DNA of 64,000 nucleotides, taken from the NCBI GenBank assembly GCA_963851215.1, contig CAWKOG010000004.1:30034-94033 (forward strand), in the 5' to 3' direction. The notes beneath the pieces were generated by a model that saw only the letters and a program-made list of their open reading frames with translations, searched no databases and was not told where the DNA came from. Made by a program: the position numbers and the translations under genes. The stretch's first letter is position 1. Each line of letters opens with the position of its first letter. The DNA is from DATKFM01 sp963851215 (lineage in GTDB: Bacteria; Pseudomonadota; Alphaproteobacteria; Dongiales; Dongiaceae). Positions 54,467 through 63,506 of the stretch are shown piece by piece.

Positions 54467-55900
54467 TCACGCCGCCGCTGCAACGCGCAAGTGATCGGCA
54501 ATCCAGCGATCGAGATCCGACAGCGCGCGCGCGCTCATCGCCTGTTTCTTGGCCACGGTCTTTTCGTTGCCGCGCAGCCGGGTGCCGTCGGGCTTTTTGG
54601 TGGGGGCGCTGGCCAGCGGCGGAAACAGCCCGAAATTGATGTTCATCGGCTGGAACGAGCGCGGGCCGGCATCGATGGTCTCGATATGGCCGCCGGTGAT
54701 GTGGCCGAGCAGCGATCCCAGCGCCGTGGTCGAAGGCGGCGGCGCCAGCGACGCCGCGCGGGCATCGGCGGCGGCATAGAGGCCGGCGATCAGGCCGATG
54801 CTGGCGGATTCCACATAGCCTTCGCAGCCGGTCATTTGTCCCGCGAAGCGCAGCCGCGGCTGCGCGCGCAGCCGCAACTGCGCGTCCAGCAGCTTCGGCG
54901 AATTCAGGAAGGTGTTGCGATGCAGGCCGCCGAGCCGGGCGAATTCGGCGTTCTCGAGCCCGGGAATGGTGCGGAACACGCGCTGCTGGGCGCCGTGCTT
55001 CAGCTTGGTCTGGAAGCCGACCAGATTGTAGAGCGTGCCGAGCTTGTTGTCCTGGCGCAGCTGCACGATGGCGTAGGCCTTCACGGTCGGATCGTGCGGA
55101 TTGGTGAGCCCGACCGGCTTCATCGGCCCGTGGCGCAGCGTTTCGCGGCCGCGCTCGGCCATCACCTCGATCGGCAGGCAGCCGTCGAAATAGGGCGTGT
55201 TGGTTTCCCACTCCTTGAAGTCGGTCTTTTCGCCCGCGATCAGCGCGTCGACGAAGGCGTCGTACTGCTCCTTGTTCATGGGGCAGTTGATGTAGTCGGC
55301 GCCGGTGCCGCCGGGGCCGACCTTGTCGTAGCGCGACTGAAACCACGCCGCCGACATGTCGATGGAATCCCGGTGCACGATCGGCGCGATGGCGTCGAAG
55401 AACGCCAGCGCGTCCTCGCCCGAGAGTTCGCGGATGGCGTCGGCGAGCGGCGCCGAGGTGAGGGGCCCGGTGGCGACGATGACATTGCCCCAGTCCGCGG
55501 GCGGCAGGCCGCCGACCTCGGTCCGGTCGATCTCGATCAGGGGATGGTCGTTGAGGGCCTTGGTGACCGCAGCCGAAAATCCGTCGCGGTCCACCGCCAG
55601 GGCGCCGCCGGCGGGCACCTGGTTGGCGTCGGCGGCCCGCATGATCAGCGAGCCCAGCCGGCGCATTTCGGCATGCAGCAGCCCGACAGCGTTGTTGGCG
55701 GCATCATCGGAGCGGAAGGAGTTGGAGCAGACCAGCTCGGCAAGGCCGTCGGTGCGGTGGGCCTCGGTCATCCGGACCGGGCGCATCTCGTGCAGCACCA
55801 CGGCAACGCCGGCATTGGCGACCTGCCAGGCGGCTTCGGAGCCGGCGAGGCCGGCGCCGATGATATGGACGGTTTCAGAGGGAGATTTGCTGGCGTTCAT
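54467..55900 (-). CDS. trmFO: Folate/FAD-dependent tRNA (uracil-54-C5) methyltransferase TrmFO
   Basis: Makes ribothymidine-54 in tRNA using methylene-tetrahydrofolate and FADH2. The FAD fold is VHIIGAGLAGSEAAWQVANAG. Family marks include ELVCSNSFRSDD, INCPMNKEQYDAF, the cysteine in MTGCEGYVES and GGHIETIDAG. 477 residues from the ATG at 55900; an upstream ATG 14 codons earlier is less likely. Unbroken, in contrast to most neighbours. It is followed within 7 bases by the kinase-like fusion gene, so the two are probably co-transcribed. Confidence 0.93.
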   Translation of the reverse strand: MNASKSPSETVHIIGAGLAGSEAAWQVANAGVAVVLHEMRPVRMTEAHRTDGLAELVCSNSFRSDDAANNAVGLLHAEMRRLGSLIMRAADANQVPAGGALAVDRDGFSAAVTKALNDHPLIEIDRTEVGGLPPADWGNVIVATGPLTSAPLADAIRELSGEDALAFFDAIAPIVHRDSIDMSAAWFQSRYDKVGPGGTGADYINCPMNKEQYDAFVDALIAGEKTDFKEWETNTPYFDGCLPIEVMAERGRETLRHGPMKPVGLTNPHDPTVKAYAIVQLRQDNKLGTLYNLVGFQTKLKHGAQQRVFRTIPGLENAEFARLGGLHRNTFLNSPKLLDAQLRLRAQPRLRFAGQMTGCEGYVESASIGLIAGLYAAADARAASLAPPPSTTALGSLLGHITGGHIETIDAGPRSFQPMNINFGLFPPLASAPTKKPDGTRLRGNEKTVAKKQAMSARALSDLDRWIADHLRVAAAA

Positions 55901-56007
55901 GGCCGAGAGAGGTAGCGCGTTTTCAGGCCAAGTGGAATGCACAGCAGATACGACAACGCCCGCAGCGAGGCGGGCGTTATCCGTTCGTCAGTCAGCTGAA
56001 AAACGAA

Positions 56008-56160
56008 TCAGCCGTTATAGGTACCGGCTGCAACGCGCGGAATGTCCGAGCGATCAAGACCGATATCGGCCAGTTCGCGATCGCTAAGCTGGGACAATTC
56101 GCTGACATTGCGCTGATAGTCCCGGAACGCCTGGATCATGCGGATGAGCGAGAGCAACAT
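56008..56160 (-). CDS. DUF1127 small protein
   Basis: A 50-residue protein with the DUF1127 pattern LSQLSDRELADIGLDRSDI after an N-terminal helix (MLLSLIRMIQAFRDYQR). Such arginine-rich miniproteins of alphaproteobacteria affect phosphate and carbon metabolism and RNA turnover in a few studied cases. AAGGAGACTACCCC directly precedes the ATG at 56160, a strong ribosome site. The frame is intact. Confidence 0.85.
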   Translation of the reverse strand: MLLSLIRMIQAFRDYQRNVSELSQLSDRELADIGLDRSDIPRVAAGTYNG

Positions 56161-57036
56161 GGGGTAGTCTCCTTAGTAATCTGCGATTCAGCTCTTGGAG
56201 GAAGCCTCATCGTTGAAATGAATATAGGAGAACATATTGCAGTGCAGAAGTTCCGATGTTGCGATGCAGCTAGGTGAAAAACGCATGGCAATGCGTAACG
56301 AATTGATTAACCTTTCCGCATGGCTGCGCAAGGCGCAGTGGCCAACAGCCTCCAGCATGATCAAAAACCCGTTTAATTACGGCGATTGTCGCAATAGTCG
56401 ATACATCCGCGTGCAGCCAGTACGGAGGATCTCGCTACGATTAATGCATGGGATCAGCTGAAAACAGGTTCGATTTGGCGGAATCACGCATGCGTGATTC
56501 GCATGCACGATTCGCATCATAAGATGAATTTATAATCATTCTTATGAGGCGGGTTAAGCGCGAGTCGAAGCTTTGGGCTCGACGAGGCGCGGCAAGACGC
56601 CCGGAAAGCTGAGTCGCGAAGTGCGCGGTCTTCCCTCGGAAGATGCCCTCGATGGCTGGATCTTATGGTCAGCAATGATGCTAAATCGCCGGCGGGGCTG
56701 ATGGACATCACGAACGAGCGAAGGTTGCGCCGGCAGATGCGGCGCTGATCAGCGGCCGGGATGCAAGCGTGATTTGCCGAACGGCGACTCGATCGACGTC
56801 GCGGTCGCGAGCGACAGTCGAATTGGCTTTGGCTCGACGGCGACGACGATGCTGCACTTGAAATTCGTTACCAACCCGTAATGAAAAAGCGTCATCGCGC
56901 ATAAGGCCCTGCATCGCGCGCGCATCACATTTTTATCGCACGAAATTCATTCCTCAACTTGCGTCAATCGGCAAACAATCGTTCCGCAAATTCCGGCAAT
57001 GACGCTGGTTCTGTTCTCACAAGAATGGAAAGTAAC
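56161..57036. other. Gene-free interval of about 880 bases with palindromes
   Basis: No frame here has family resemblance, and base composition is visibly more AT-rich than around it (for example AATGAATATAGGAG and TGAATTTATAATCATT). It holds inverted repeats sharing an ACGCAT core: ACGCAT-GGCA-ATGCGT at about 56,281 and the 20-bp palindrome at 56,481. It separates the DUF1127 gene from a small exported-protein gene and probably contains promoters for both. Confidence 0.6.
56481..56526. repeat. 20-bp perfect palindrome with a 13-bp tandem repeat
   Basis: GAATCACGCATGCGTGATTC (56,481-56,500) is a perfect palindrome. Its right half starts a tandem array: GCATGCGTGATTC (56,488-56,500), GCATGCACGATTC (56,501-56,513) and a decayed third unit beginning GCAT (56,514). 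The 13-bp period is near one helical turn. It could be an operator for a dimeric repressor; no bound protein can be named. Confidence 0.7.
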
Positions 57037-57297
57037 ATGATCAACAAGTTACTCGGAGCAGCCGCAATGGCTGCCGTTGCGTTTGCAATCGTCCCGGCAT
57101 CCGCTGCGAAAATGGGAGGTTGCAGCGCTGAAAACTTGAGCAAGACCGAATCCACGATCGAAGCCATGGCCGATGGCGCAGGCAAGATCGTGGCGCAGAA
57201 GGAAGTGGCGCAGGCGCAGGACGCAATGCTGAGCGGCAAGATGGGCGCCTGTGCGGCTCATCTCAGCAAGGCGATGCACGCAGGCGCAACGAAGTAG
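57037..57297 (+). CDS. Small exported protein with two cysteines
   Basis: An 86-residue protein with a signal peptide (LLGAAAMAAVAFAIVPASAA) and a mature part of about 63 residues holding two cysteines (MGGCSAENLSKTES and MGACAAHLSKAM), likely disulfide-bonded, with helical text between. GGAAAG precedes the ATG at 57037. I recognise it only as a small periplasmic family of Bradyrhizobium; function unknown. Unbroken. Confidence 0.7.
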   Translation: MINKLLGAAAMAAVAFAIVPASAAKMGGCSAENLSKTESTIEAMADGAGKIVAQKEVAQAQDAMLSGKMGACAAHLSKAMHAGATK

Positions 57298-57353
57298 GCC
57301 TGAAAGCAGGGGCCGGTTGCGATCGGGCGATCGGCCTCCAGCGCGCCAAATAT

Positions 57354-58171
57354 TCAAGGCGCGCGGGAAAGCTGGGTCGCGAAGTGGGCGATCGTCTTCG
57401 AATAGACCTCGCTCTTGTTCCATTGCTGGATCACCGCGAAATTGGCGCCGCCGGCCTCCCAGTCCTTGCCGCGCTGCCAGCCATGGCCGGCGAGATAATT
57501 GGCCGTCGAGGCCAGCACATCCGGCGCGCTGCGCAGCAGGTCGCGGCGGCCGTTGCCGTCGAAATCGACGGCGTATTTGATCCAGGACGACGGCATGAAC
57601 TGGGTCTGGCCGAGTTCGCCCGCCCAGGCGCCGCGCATCTCGGATGGCGCGAGATCGCCGCGCTCGACGATGCGCAGCGCGTCCATCAATTCGGCCCGGA
57701 ACAGCTCCGACCGCCGGCAGTCGTAAGCCAGCGTCGCCAGCGAACGCAGCGTCGGAAATTTTCCGATGTTGACGCCGTAGTCGGTCTCCAGCCCCCAGAT
57801 CGCCACCAGCACTTCGCCCGGCACGCCGTAGTCCTTTTCGATGCGCGAGAGCACCGAACCATATTGCTTCAACATGTTGGCGCCGCGCGTGAGCCGGGGA
57901 GGCACCATGCGGCCGGAGAATTCCTCAAAACTCTGGCTGAAGACCCGCTGCGATTGATCGCGCGAGAGCACGCTCTTATCCAGCGTCACGCCGCTCAGGC
58001 CCGATGCAATGGCGGATTGGGAAATTCCCTTGGCGGCGGCTTCGGTCTTGAAATCGTCGAGCCACGCCTCGAAACTGCCGGTGCCGCAAGCTCGCCGCAA
58101 GCGCTGCTGCCGTTGGCGTTACCAGGACGGCGCCGACCGCGATGGCTCTGAACGAGAAATCGAAAGCTCAT
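57354..58171 (-). CDS. MltB-type lytic murein transglycosylase (GH103)
   Basis: Periplasmic peptidoglycan-cleaving enzyme. The catalytic glutamate is in VAIWGLETDYGVNIG; other family marks are GAWAGELGQTQFMPSSW, AVDFDGNGRRDLL and ASTANYLAGHGWQRG. The start at 58171 (MSFRF) opens a signal peptide, with frame changes near 58,148 and 58,090 before CGTGSFEAWLDDFKTEA. About 272 residues. A neighbouring DUF2189 gene lies upstream on the same strand. Confidence 0.85.
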
Positions 58172-58347
58172 TTTGCCAAATGTCGGCGGGCAACCGCGGC
58201 CAAAACAAGGCTCGCAGCGAGCGCGATCAGGCGCAACTCGCGTCGATGAAAATGTCAGCGGACGACTGCCATGCCGCATACCGCCGGTCAATAATCGACC
58301 GGCAGGCCGCCGGTCGACGATTATCCGGCGGTCCTGCGCGGTCGCGC

Positions 58348-59271
58348 TCAGCCGTCGTTCTTGCGCTTCCACGGGAACAGGTTGGCCGGGAAATCCGCCG
58401 CCGGGCGCCGCTCGCGATGCGGGCGGGGCGGCAGCGGTTGCGGGTTGAGCTCGGGCACGACGACCTCGCGATAGAGATGCCAGGTGGCGTGGCCGAGCAG
58501 CGGGATGACGACGGCGAGGCCGAGGAAGAACGGCAGCGATCCCGCGACCAGCAGCACCGCGACGATCAATCCCCATGCCGCCATCGGCACCGGATTTCGC
58601 GCCACCGCGCGCAGCGAAGTCACCATGGCGTCGCCGACGCCGGCGTGACGATCGAGCATCAGCGGGAACGAAACCACGCTGACGCACAGCGCCACCACCG
58701 CGAACAGGAAGCCGACGCCGCAGCCGACGACGATCAGCCACCATCCCTGCGGCGTCGTCAGCACGCGCCGCGCAAAATCCGGAATTCCGGCCGCGGCCTC
58801 GTAACCGAAGGCCGCGACATAGATCGCCTGCGCGGTCGCCACCCAGACCACGAACAGCGCCAGCAGCAGCGTGCCGAGCCCGAGCATGGCGCCGAACGAC
58901 GGCGAGCGCAGCACCTCGACCGCGTCCCACGCGGAGGCCTGTTCGCCACGTTCACGGCGGCGGCTGAGTTCATAGAGGCCGAGGGCTGCGAACGGGCCGA
59001 GCAAGGCAAAGCCCGCCGCCAGCGGAAACAGCAGCGGCAGAACGGAATAGCCGAGCACGGTGCGCGCCAGCACCAGTCCGAGCACCGGATAGATCACGCA
59101 GAGAATGATGGCGTGGCTGGGCACCGCCTTGAAATCCTCCCAGCCGAGCCGCAGCGCCCGATGCAGGTCGGGCAGGCCGATGGTTCGGATGACGGGGGCG
59201 GCTGCGGTATCTTGCGCCGGCGAGCGGCGGCGGACGTCGCCGGGAGCATTGCCCGGATATGGCGTGGCCAT
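58348..59271 (-). CDS. DUF2189 integral membrane protein
   Basis: A 307-residue protein with about six membrane segments (AIILCVIYPVLGLVLART, LPLLFPLAAGFALLGPFAAL, LGTLLLALFVVWVATAQAIY, WWLIVVGCGVGFLFAVVALC, WGLIVAVLLVAGSLPFFLGL). The family signature LGWEDFKAVPSHA precedes the first helix. The function of DUF2189 is unknown. The C-terminal tail is proline-rich and charged. Unbroken. Confidence 0.85.
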   Translation of the reverse strand: MATPYPGNAPGDVRRRSPAQDTAAAPVIRTIGLPDLHRALRLGWEDFKAVPSHAIILCVIYPVLGLVLARTVLGYSVLPLLFPLAAGFALLGPFAALGLYELSRRRERGEQASAWDAVEVLRSPSFGAMLGLGTLLLALFVVWVATAQAIYVAAFGYEAAAGIPDFARRVLTTPQGWWLIVVGCGVGFLFAVVALCVSVVSFPLMLDRHAGVGDAMVTSLRAVARNPVPMAAWGLIVAVLLVAGSLPFFLGLAVVIPLLGHATWHLYREVVVPELNPQPLPPRPHRERRPAADFPANLFPWKRKNDG

Positions 59272-59556
59272 GGTCGTCGTCTCCCTTTGCGTGCCGGCCG
59301 GATTTCACGCCGTTGCGGGCGCAAGCGGGCCGTCTGCGAAACGATCACGATCAGGGCCAGACGCGAAGACAGGAAACCGAAGCTGGCCATGTCGCGAACT
59401 GAGCCGTCAGCGTACTCCCAATCAACGATGCCATCGCTCACGCTTCGGTGAATGCTGCATTGGCAAGCCTGCGCGCGGGGGCTAGCCTGCAAGGATCTGG
59501 CTGGTACTGTCGGCTGGAAGTGCCGTACAGCCTGTCAAACTCTATGGGAGAAAACG

Positions 59557-59939
59557 ATGAGCATTTTCGGAAAAATCATGGGCGCGATCTTCGGCACCAA
59601 GGCCGATGCGGCTCCCGCGGGCGGCGGCGCGGCTGCCGGATCAGGCTGGATCGGGCGGATCGTCGGCTGCGCCCGCGGCAACCGTCGACGTCGCGCCGAT
59701 CCTGGACGCCGCGGTAAAGGCCAAGGGCGAAAAACTGGAATGGCGCACCTCGATCGTCGATCTGATGAAGGCGCTCGATATCAATTCCAGCTTCACGCGC
59801 GCGCAAGGAACTCGCGAAGGAACTCGGTTACACCGGCGACAGCAATGATTCCGCCAGCATGAACATCTGGCTGCACAAGCAGGTGATGACGAAATTCGCC
59901 GCCAACGGCGGCAAGCTGCCGCCGGAGATCAAGCACTAG
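59557..59939 (+). CDS. DUF3597 family protein
   Basis: A small soluble protein of about 127 residues (MSIFGKIMGAIFG, then an Ala/Gly-rich linker, VDVAPILDAAVKAKGEKL, SIVDLMKALDINSSF and KQVMTKFAANGGKLPPEI). Some relatives carry a LysM module; here only the DUF3597 core is seen. Indels near 59,668 and 59,805 break the frame. It ends just before a strong bidirectional terminator. Confidence 0.8.
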
Positions 59940-59973
59940 TCGGCAGGCAACCGGCGGATCGTCGGACGAAATC

Positions 59974-60003
59974 AAAAGGCCCGCCAGACGGCGGGCCTTT
60001 TTT
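59974..60003. terminator. Bidirectional intrinsic terminator
   Basis: A perfect stem GGCCCGCC-AGAC-GGCGGGCC is flanked by AAAA on the left and TTTTTT on the right. It can therefore end transcription of the DUF3597 gene on the plus strand and of the thioesterase gene arriving on the minus strand. It is the clearest intrinsic terminator in the window. Confidence 0.9.
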
Positions 60004-60024
60004 GGAACGAAGCGAAGGCCGCGA

Positions 60025-60484
60025 TTAGTGCCCGGCACCGTGCATGGACGCGCGGCTACTGCCGTGTCTCGACGCTCGAAGATGCGGAAGATCGCGGTGG
60101 TCGTGACCAGCAGCTTGTCGCTGGCGAAAGCCTCGGCATCGATGAAGGCGAAACCGCGGGTGAGCTTCTTGACTGTGATGCGGCCACCGATCCATTGCCC
60201 GGGCGCTGCCGTTCCAATGAAACATGCTGTCCAGTTGAGCATGGTTGCGCAAGGCTGCTGCGCGCGCTTGACCACGGCGTGACCGAGGATGGGATCCAGG
60301 AATGTCAGCACCGCGCCGCCATGCAGGACGCCGTTGGGATTGCCGTGTCGTGCGTCGGTGCTGGAAGCCGAATTGGCGAGCTGGCCCGCCAAATCTTCAC
60401 GTCAGTAATTGGGGCCGCTGAGGCCGATGAAGCCATCGGTCACCCCGGAACGGCTGAAACGCCCGCCGGGGGTAAATCGGTCAT
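60025..60484 (-). CDS. PaaI-like hotdog-fold thioesterase (frameshifted)
   Basis: An acyl-CoA thioesterase-like protein of about 150 residues (NPNGVLHGGAVLTFLD, WIGGRITVKKLTRGFAFIDAEAF, TTTAIFRIFERRD). The HGG motif marks the catalytic region of the PaaI branch. Four or so frame changes lie near 60,440, 60,395, 60,240 and 60,060. The start at 60484 (MTDLPPAG) is the best upstream ATG. The natural substrate is unknown. It runs toward the bidirectional terminator. Confidence 0.65.
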
Positions 60485-60576
60485 GGTCGGATTGTCCCTG
60501 AAGCTTCACTGTCGACGTCAAGGAATGTCATATCGTGGCACTTGAGGCAACGGCGCGCGCATTCCGGGGAGGCGGT

Positions 60577-60856
60577 CTACCCCGCCAGATCCGCAAATTC
60601 CGGATGCTTGTGCAGGTAGTCCGCCACGAAACCGCAGCCGGCGATCACCTTCAATCCGTCGGCACGGATCAACTGCAGCGCGCCATGGACCAGCTCGGAG
60701 GCGATGCCGCGGCCGCGCAGCGCGCGCGGCGTTTCGGTGTGGGTGATGACGACGGCCGACGGTGTCAGCCGATAATTCGCGAACGCCAGTGCAGCCCTCG
60801 ACATCGAGTTCGAACCGGCTTTGCGCCTTGTTGTCGCGAACGGATGCTGCCGCCAT
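60577..60856 (-). CDS. Small GNAT-fold acetyltransferase (YjdJ-like)
   Basis: A 92-residue compact acetyltransferase with the acetyl-CoA loop ETPRALRGRGIASELVHGAL and the ending LKVIAGCGFVADYLHKHPEF. The start MAAASVRDNKAQSRFELDVEG is joined to the body by correcting one base near 60,795. A paralogue lies about 1.1 kb away at 61,930. These short GNATs have unknown substrates. Confidence 0.78.
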
Positions 60857-60958
60857 GCCTTCAACTCTCCGAAAATCGCTCCGTCAGGTGATGTAGGCGC
60901 GTGAACCCGCCGATGCAAACCTGCGACCAAGCCGGTGGCGCATGGAGGGATTGCGGAT

Positions 60959-61909
60959 ATGCGTATTTCGGCCGGCCTGACCGCCTCGCTGCTGGGCGCA
61001 GCTCTGACGCTCTCAGGTCCCATCGGCGGCATCCGCCGCAGGCCGATCCAGGCATGGCAGGCCTGCATCGGCGCGACGTCCGCGCCGGACGACCGGGTAT
61101 CGGCTTGCTCGTCGGTGATCGACGCCAGAAGCGGAGAGCCGGCCGCAGGCTCGCGGCGGCCTTTTGCAACCGCGGCCACGGCCTGACCGAAAAGCGCGAA
61201 CTCGATGCCGCGCTCGCCGATCTCAACGAGGCCATCCGGCTCGATCCCGGCCTATGCCTGCGCCTACACCAACCGCGGCCGCGTCTACGCCATCAAGCGC
61301 GACCTCGATCGCGCCATGGCCGACTATGACGAGGCGCTCCGCATCGATCCCACCTTCGCGCTGGCCTACAACAATCGCGGCGACGCCTGGGCCGGCAAGG
61401 GCGATCTCGACCGCGCTTTGGCCGATTTCAACGCCGCCATCAAGCACGATCCCACGCTGGCCATCGCCTATGGCAATCGCGGCTACCTCCACTATCGCAA
61501 GCGCGACATGGCGCGCGCGATCGAGGACTACAGCGTGCAGATCAAGCTTCGGCCGGATGTGCTCGCCTATATCAACCGCGGCAATGCCTAGCGCGATTCC
61601 GAACAGCTCGACCGTGCCGCCGCCGACTATGCCGAAGTGATCAGGCTGGCGCCGACGGACGCGCGCGGCTGGCGCAATCGCGGCATGATCCGGCTCTACA
61701 AGGGCGACAACAAGGGCGGCCTCGCCGACTACGACAAGGCGGTGCAATACGATCCGGCCGACGTGTTCTCCTGGAACAACCGCGGTCAGGCGAAATTGCG
61801 GCTCGGCGACAAGGCGGGCGCGATCGCGGATTTCAGGAAGGCGCTGGAGCTGCGCCCGGATCTTTCGACGGCGCGCACGAGCCTGCGACAGCTCGGCGCG
61901 ACGCCGTAG
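60959..61909 (+). CDS. Exported tetratricopeptide-repeat protein with an in-frame TAG
   Basis: A signal peptide (ISAGLTASLLGAALTLSG) is followed by at least six TPR units of 34 residues, for example AYTNRGRVYAIKRDLDRAMADYDEALRIDP and AYNNRGDAWAGKGDLDRALADFNAAIKHDP. Frame changes lie near 61,035, 61,145 and 61,250. At 61,589 an in-frame TAG interrupts the array where tyrosine (GNA-Y-RDSEQLD) is expected, while the downstream TPRs continue in the same frame to 61909. This could be a base error or a real nonsense change. About 315 residues if read through. Confidence 0.7.
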
Positions 61910-61929
61910 CGGGCACGGCGTCGGCCGCT

Positions 61930-62207
61930 CTAGGCTTGCAGCAGATCGGCATAATCAGGGTGCTTGCCGATCCAGCCCTTCACGAACGGGCATTGCGCGA
62001 TCACCTTCAGCCCGTCGGCCCGCACCTGGTCGAGCGCGCCCTGGATCAGTTTGGAGCCGATGCCCTTGCCGCCGAGTTCGGCGGGCACCTCGGTATGGAC
62101 GAAGGTAATGACGCCGCCGGCGAGCTTGTAATGGGCCGCGGCGACATGGCCCTCGACCGCGAGCTCGTAGCGGTGCTGCGCCGGTTGTTGGAAACCACGT
62201 CGTTCAT
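61930..62207 (-). CDS. Small GNAT-fold acetyltransferase, second paralogue
   Basis: A 91-residue protein with the acetyl-CoA loop AELGGKGIGSKLIQGAL and the ending LKVIAQCPFVKGWIGKHPDYADL. One extra base near 62,186 separates the start (MNDVVSNN) from the body (QHRYELAVEGHVAAAHYKL). It resembles the protein at 60,577 throughout, so the two are paralogues either side of the TPR gene. Convergent with the TPR gene, 20 bases between stops. Confidence 0.8.
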
Positions 62208-62400
62208 GCCTTCCCCAGTTCGTTCAGCTGTTTTCCGGGTGCCAATGCAATAACGCCCTGATCCGATCTTGCAAGCGCAAAAGCCTTCCCCACGTCTTGC
62301 GAAAGACATACGCCCCCGATGCGGCCGGACCGGTCGTCTGACAGTCGGAGTGTCATGCCCGGCAGCCGCTGACGTATGCCTCTTTTGAAGGGAGGTCTAC

Positions 62401-62796
62401 ATGTCGAATTTTCGTTTTTTGGACACGCATCGAACCTGGGAAGACTGGTGCGGCATGCTGCTTGGACTGCTGATCGCGTTGTCGCCATGGTTCCCCAACG
62501 AGCCAAACCATGGGGCCGATGGGGAACGCGGCTTCGTGATCCTGAATGCGTTTACGATCGGCATTCTGGTGTTCGGCCTTTCCCAGCTTGAATATGTGGC
62601 GTTGCAGCGTTGGGAGGAGGTTGCCGAACTCCTGGCCGGGTTGTGGCTGATCGCTTCGCCCTATGTCCTCGGTTATTCCGGTACGCTCAGCATCTGGCAC
62701 CTCAGTCTTGGCGGACTGGTGGTGCTGCTCGCCGCCCTGCAGCTGTGGCAGGACTGGGATTTGAACGAGCAGGATCTGGCCCGGCATGGGCAATAG
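62401..62796 (+). CDS. SPW-repeat membrane protein
   Basis: A 131-residue protein with four membrane helices arranged as two SPW units: EDWCGMLLGLLIALSPWF and EVAELLAGLWLIASPYVLGY, each with the Ser-Pro-aromatic motif. Function unknown; such genes are common in Bradyrhizobium. GGGAGG precedes the ATG at 62401. Unbroken. Confidence 0.85.
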   Translation: MSNFRFLDTHRTWEDWCGMLLGLLIALSPWFPNEPNHGADGERGFVILNAFTIGILVFGLSQLEYVALQRWEEVAELLAGLWLIASPYVLGYSGTLSIWHLSLGGLVVLLAALQLWQDWDLNEQDLARHGQ

Positions 62797-62816
62797 GCTC
62801 TGGCGGTCAGGCCCGA

Positions 62817-62836
62817 CCGGTCTGGCAACAGACCGG
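62817..62836 (+). terminator. Hairpin after the SPW gene
   Basis: A perfect 8-bp stem CCGGTCTG-GCAA-CAGACCGG lies 20 bases after the stop, followed by GGGGTTTG. It is a plausible weak terminator. Confidence 0.5.
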
Positions 62837-63018
62837 CGGGGTTTGTCCGACGGCTAGTTCGCGAGCGAGATGGCAAGCGGTCCGGTAGCGATGGTCAGAA
62901 CCGGCATTCGGCGGGCAATGATCGGCTGTCCTCAATTGCGTCAGATCGGCCTATAAGCGAAAGGCGCGCTCGCGGTCATCTTGCCGGCGATCGCAGCGAT
63001 TCCGGTCTGGAGAACGTC

Positions 63019-63147
63019 ATGACGAGCCAAAAGGGCCCCAACATCAAGAAGAAGCAGAAGTGCAAGAATTGCGAGGGCAAGGGCTTGCTGAAGAAGGGCG
63101 ACAAGGTCGTGAAATGCCAGCGCTGCGGCGGGACCGGGCTGCGCTAG
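63019..63147 (+). CDS. 42-residue CxxCxGxG zinc-hook protein
   Basis: A very small basic protein (MTSQKGPNIKKKQKC to a C-terminal GTGLR). It has exactly one pair of DnaJ-type zinc knuckles, CKNCEGKG and CQRCGGTG, separated by 11 residues. This equals half of the DnaJ cysteine-rich domain without a J domain. GGAG precedes the ATG at 63019. The Lys-rich N-terminus could bind RNA; the role is unknown. Confidence 0.75.
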   Translation: MTSQKGPNIKKKQKCKNCEGKGLLKKGDKVVKCQRCGGTGLR

Positions 63148-63166
63148 CGCGACGGCAATGCCGCGC

Positions 63167-63490
63167 CTACCGCCGCTTGCGGACGTGAATATTGATGTCG
63201 AGATCGATCCGGCTGACGCAGGTCTGCTCCGTCAGGTGCGATCCGCCCTCGTGCCAGAGACCCTCGCGGGCACGGGCATCCCTGACATTGGCGAGCCGCA
63301 GGCATCGCCATTGCGGCAGCGGGCCGCTGCTTTGGCCGGCGAATTGCCATGCCAGCACGACTTCCTCGCCGCTCTTGTTGACGCCGATGATGTGCGGGCA
63401 GAGCTCGCGAAGGCGGCCGTCATAGCTGCACACCACCTGCTGCTCGGCGAGGATGGCATTGCGGAACAGGGCATAGGTCGCACTGGGCAT
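63167..63490 (-). CDS. Conserved hypothetical protein
   Basis: 107 residues, unbroken (MPSATYALFRNAILAEQQVV, SYDGRLRELCPHIIGVNKSG, VVLAWQFAGQ, INIHVRKRR). The phrase order (a bacterial-regulator-like sheet with RELCPHIIG and LAWQF) recalls the WYL-type small domain, but this is only an impression. It lies 16 bases downstream of the potassium-channel gene on the same strand, so the two may be co-transcribed. Confidence 0.6.
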   Translation of the reverse strand: MPSATYALFRNAILAEQQVVCSYDGRLRELCPHIIGVNKSGEEVVLAWQFAGQSSGPLPQWRCLRLANVRDARAREGLWHEGGSHLTEQTCVSRIDLDINIHVRKRR

Positions 63491-63506
63491 GGCCGGCGAC
63501 GTCGCG

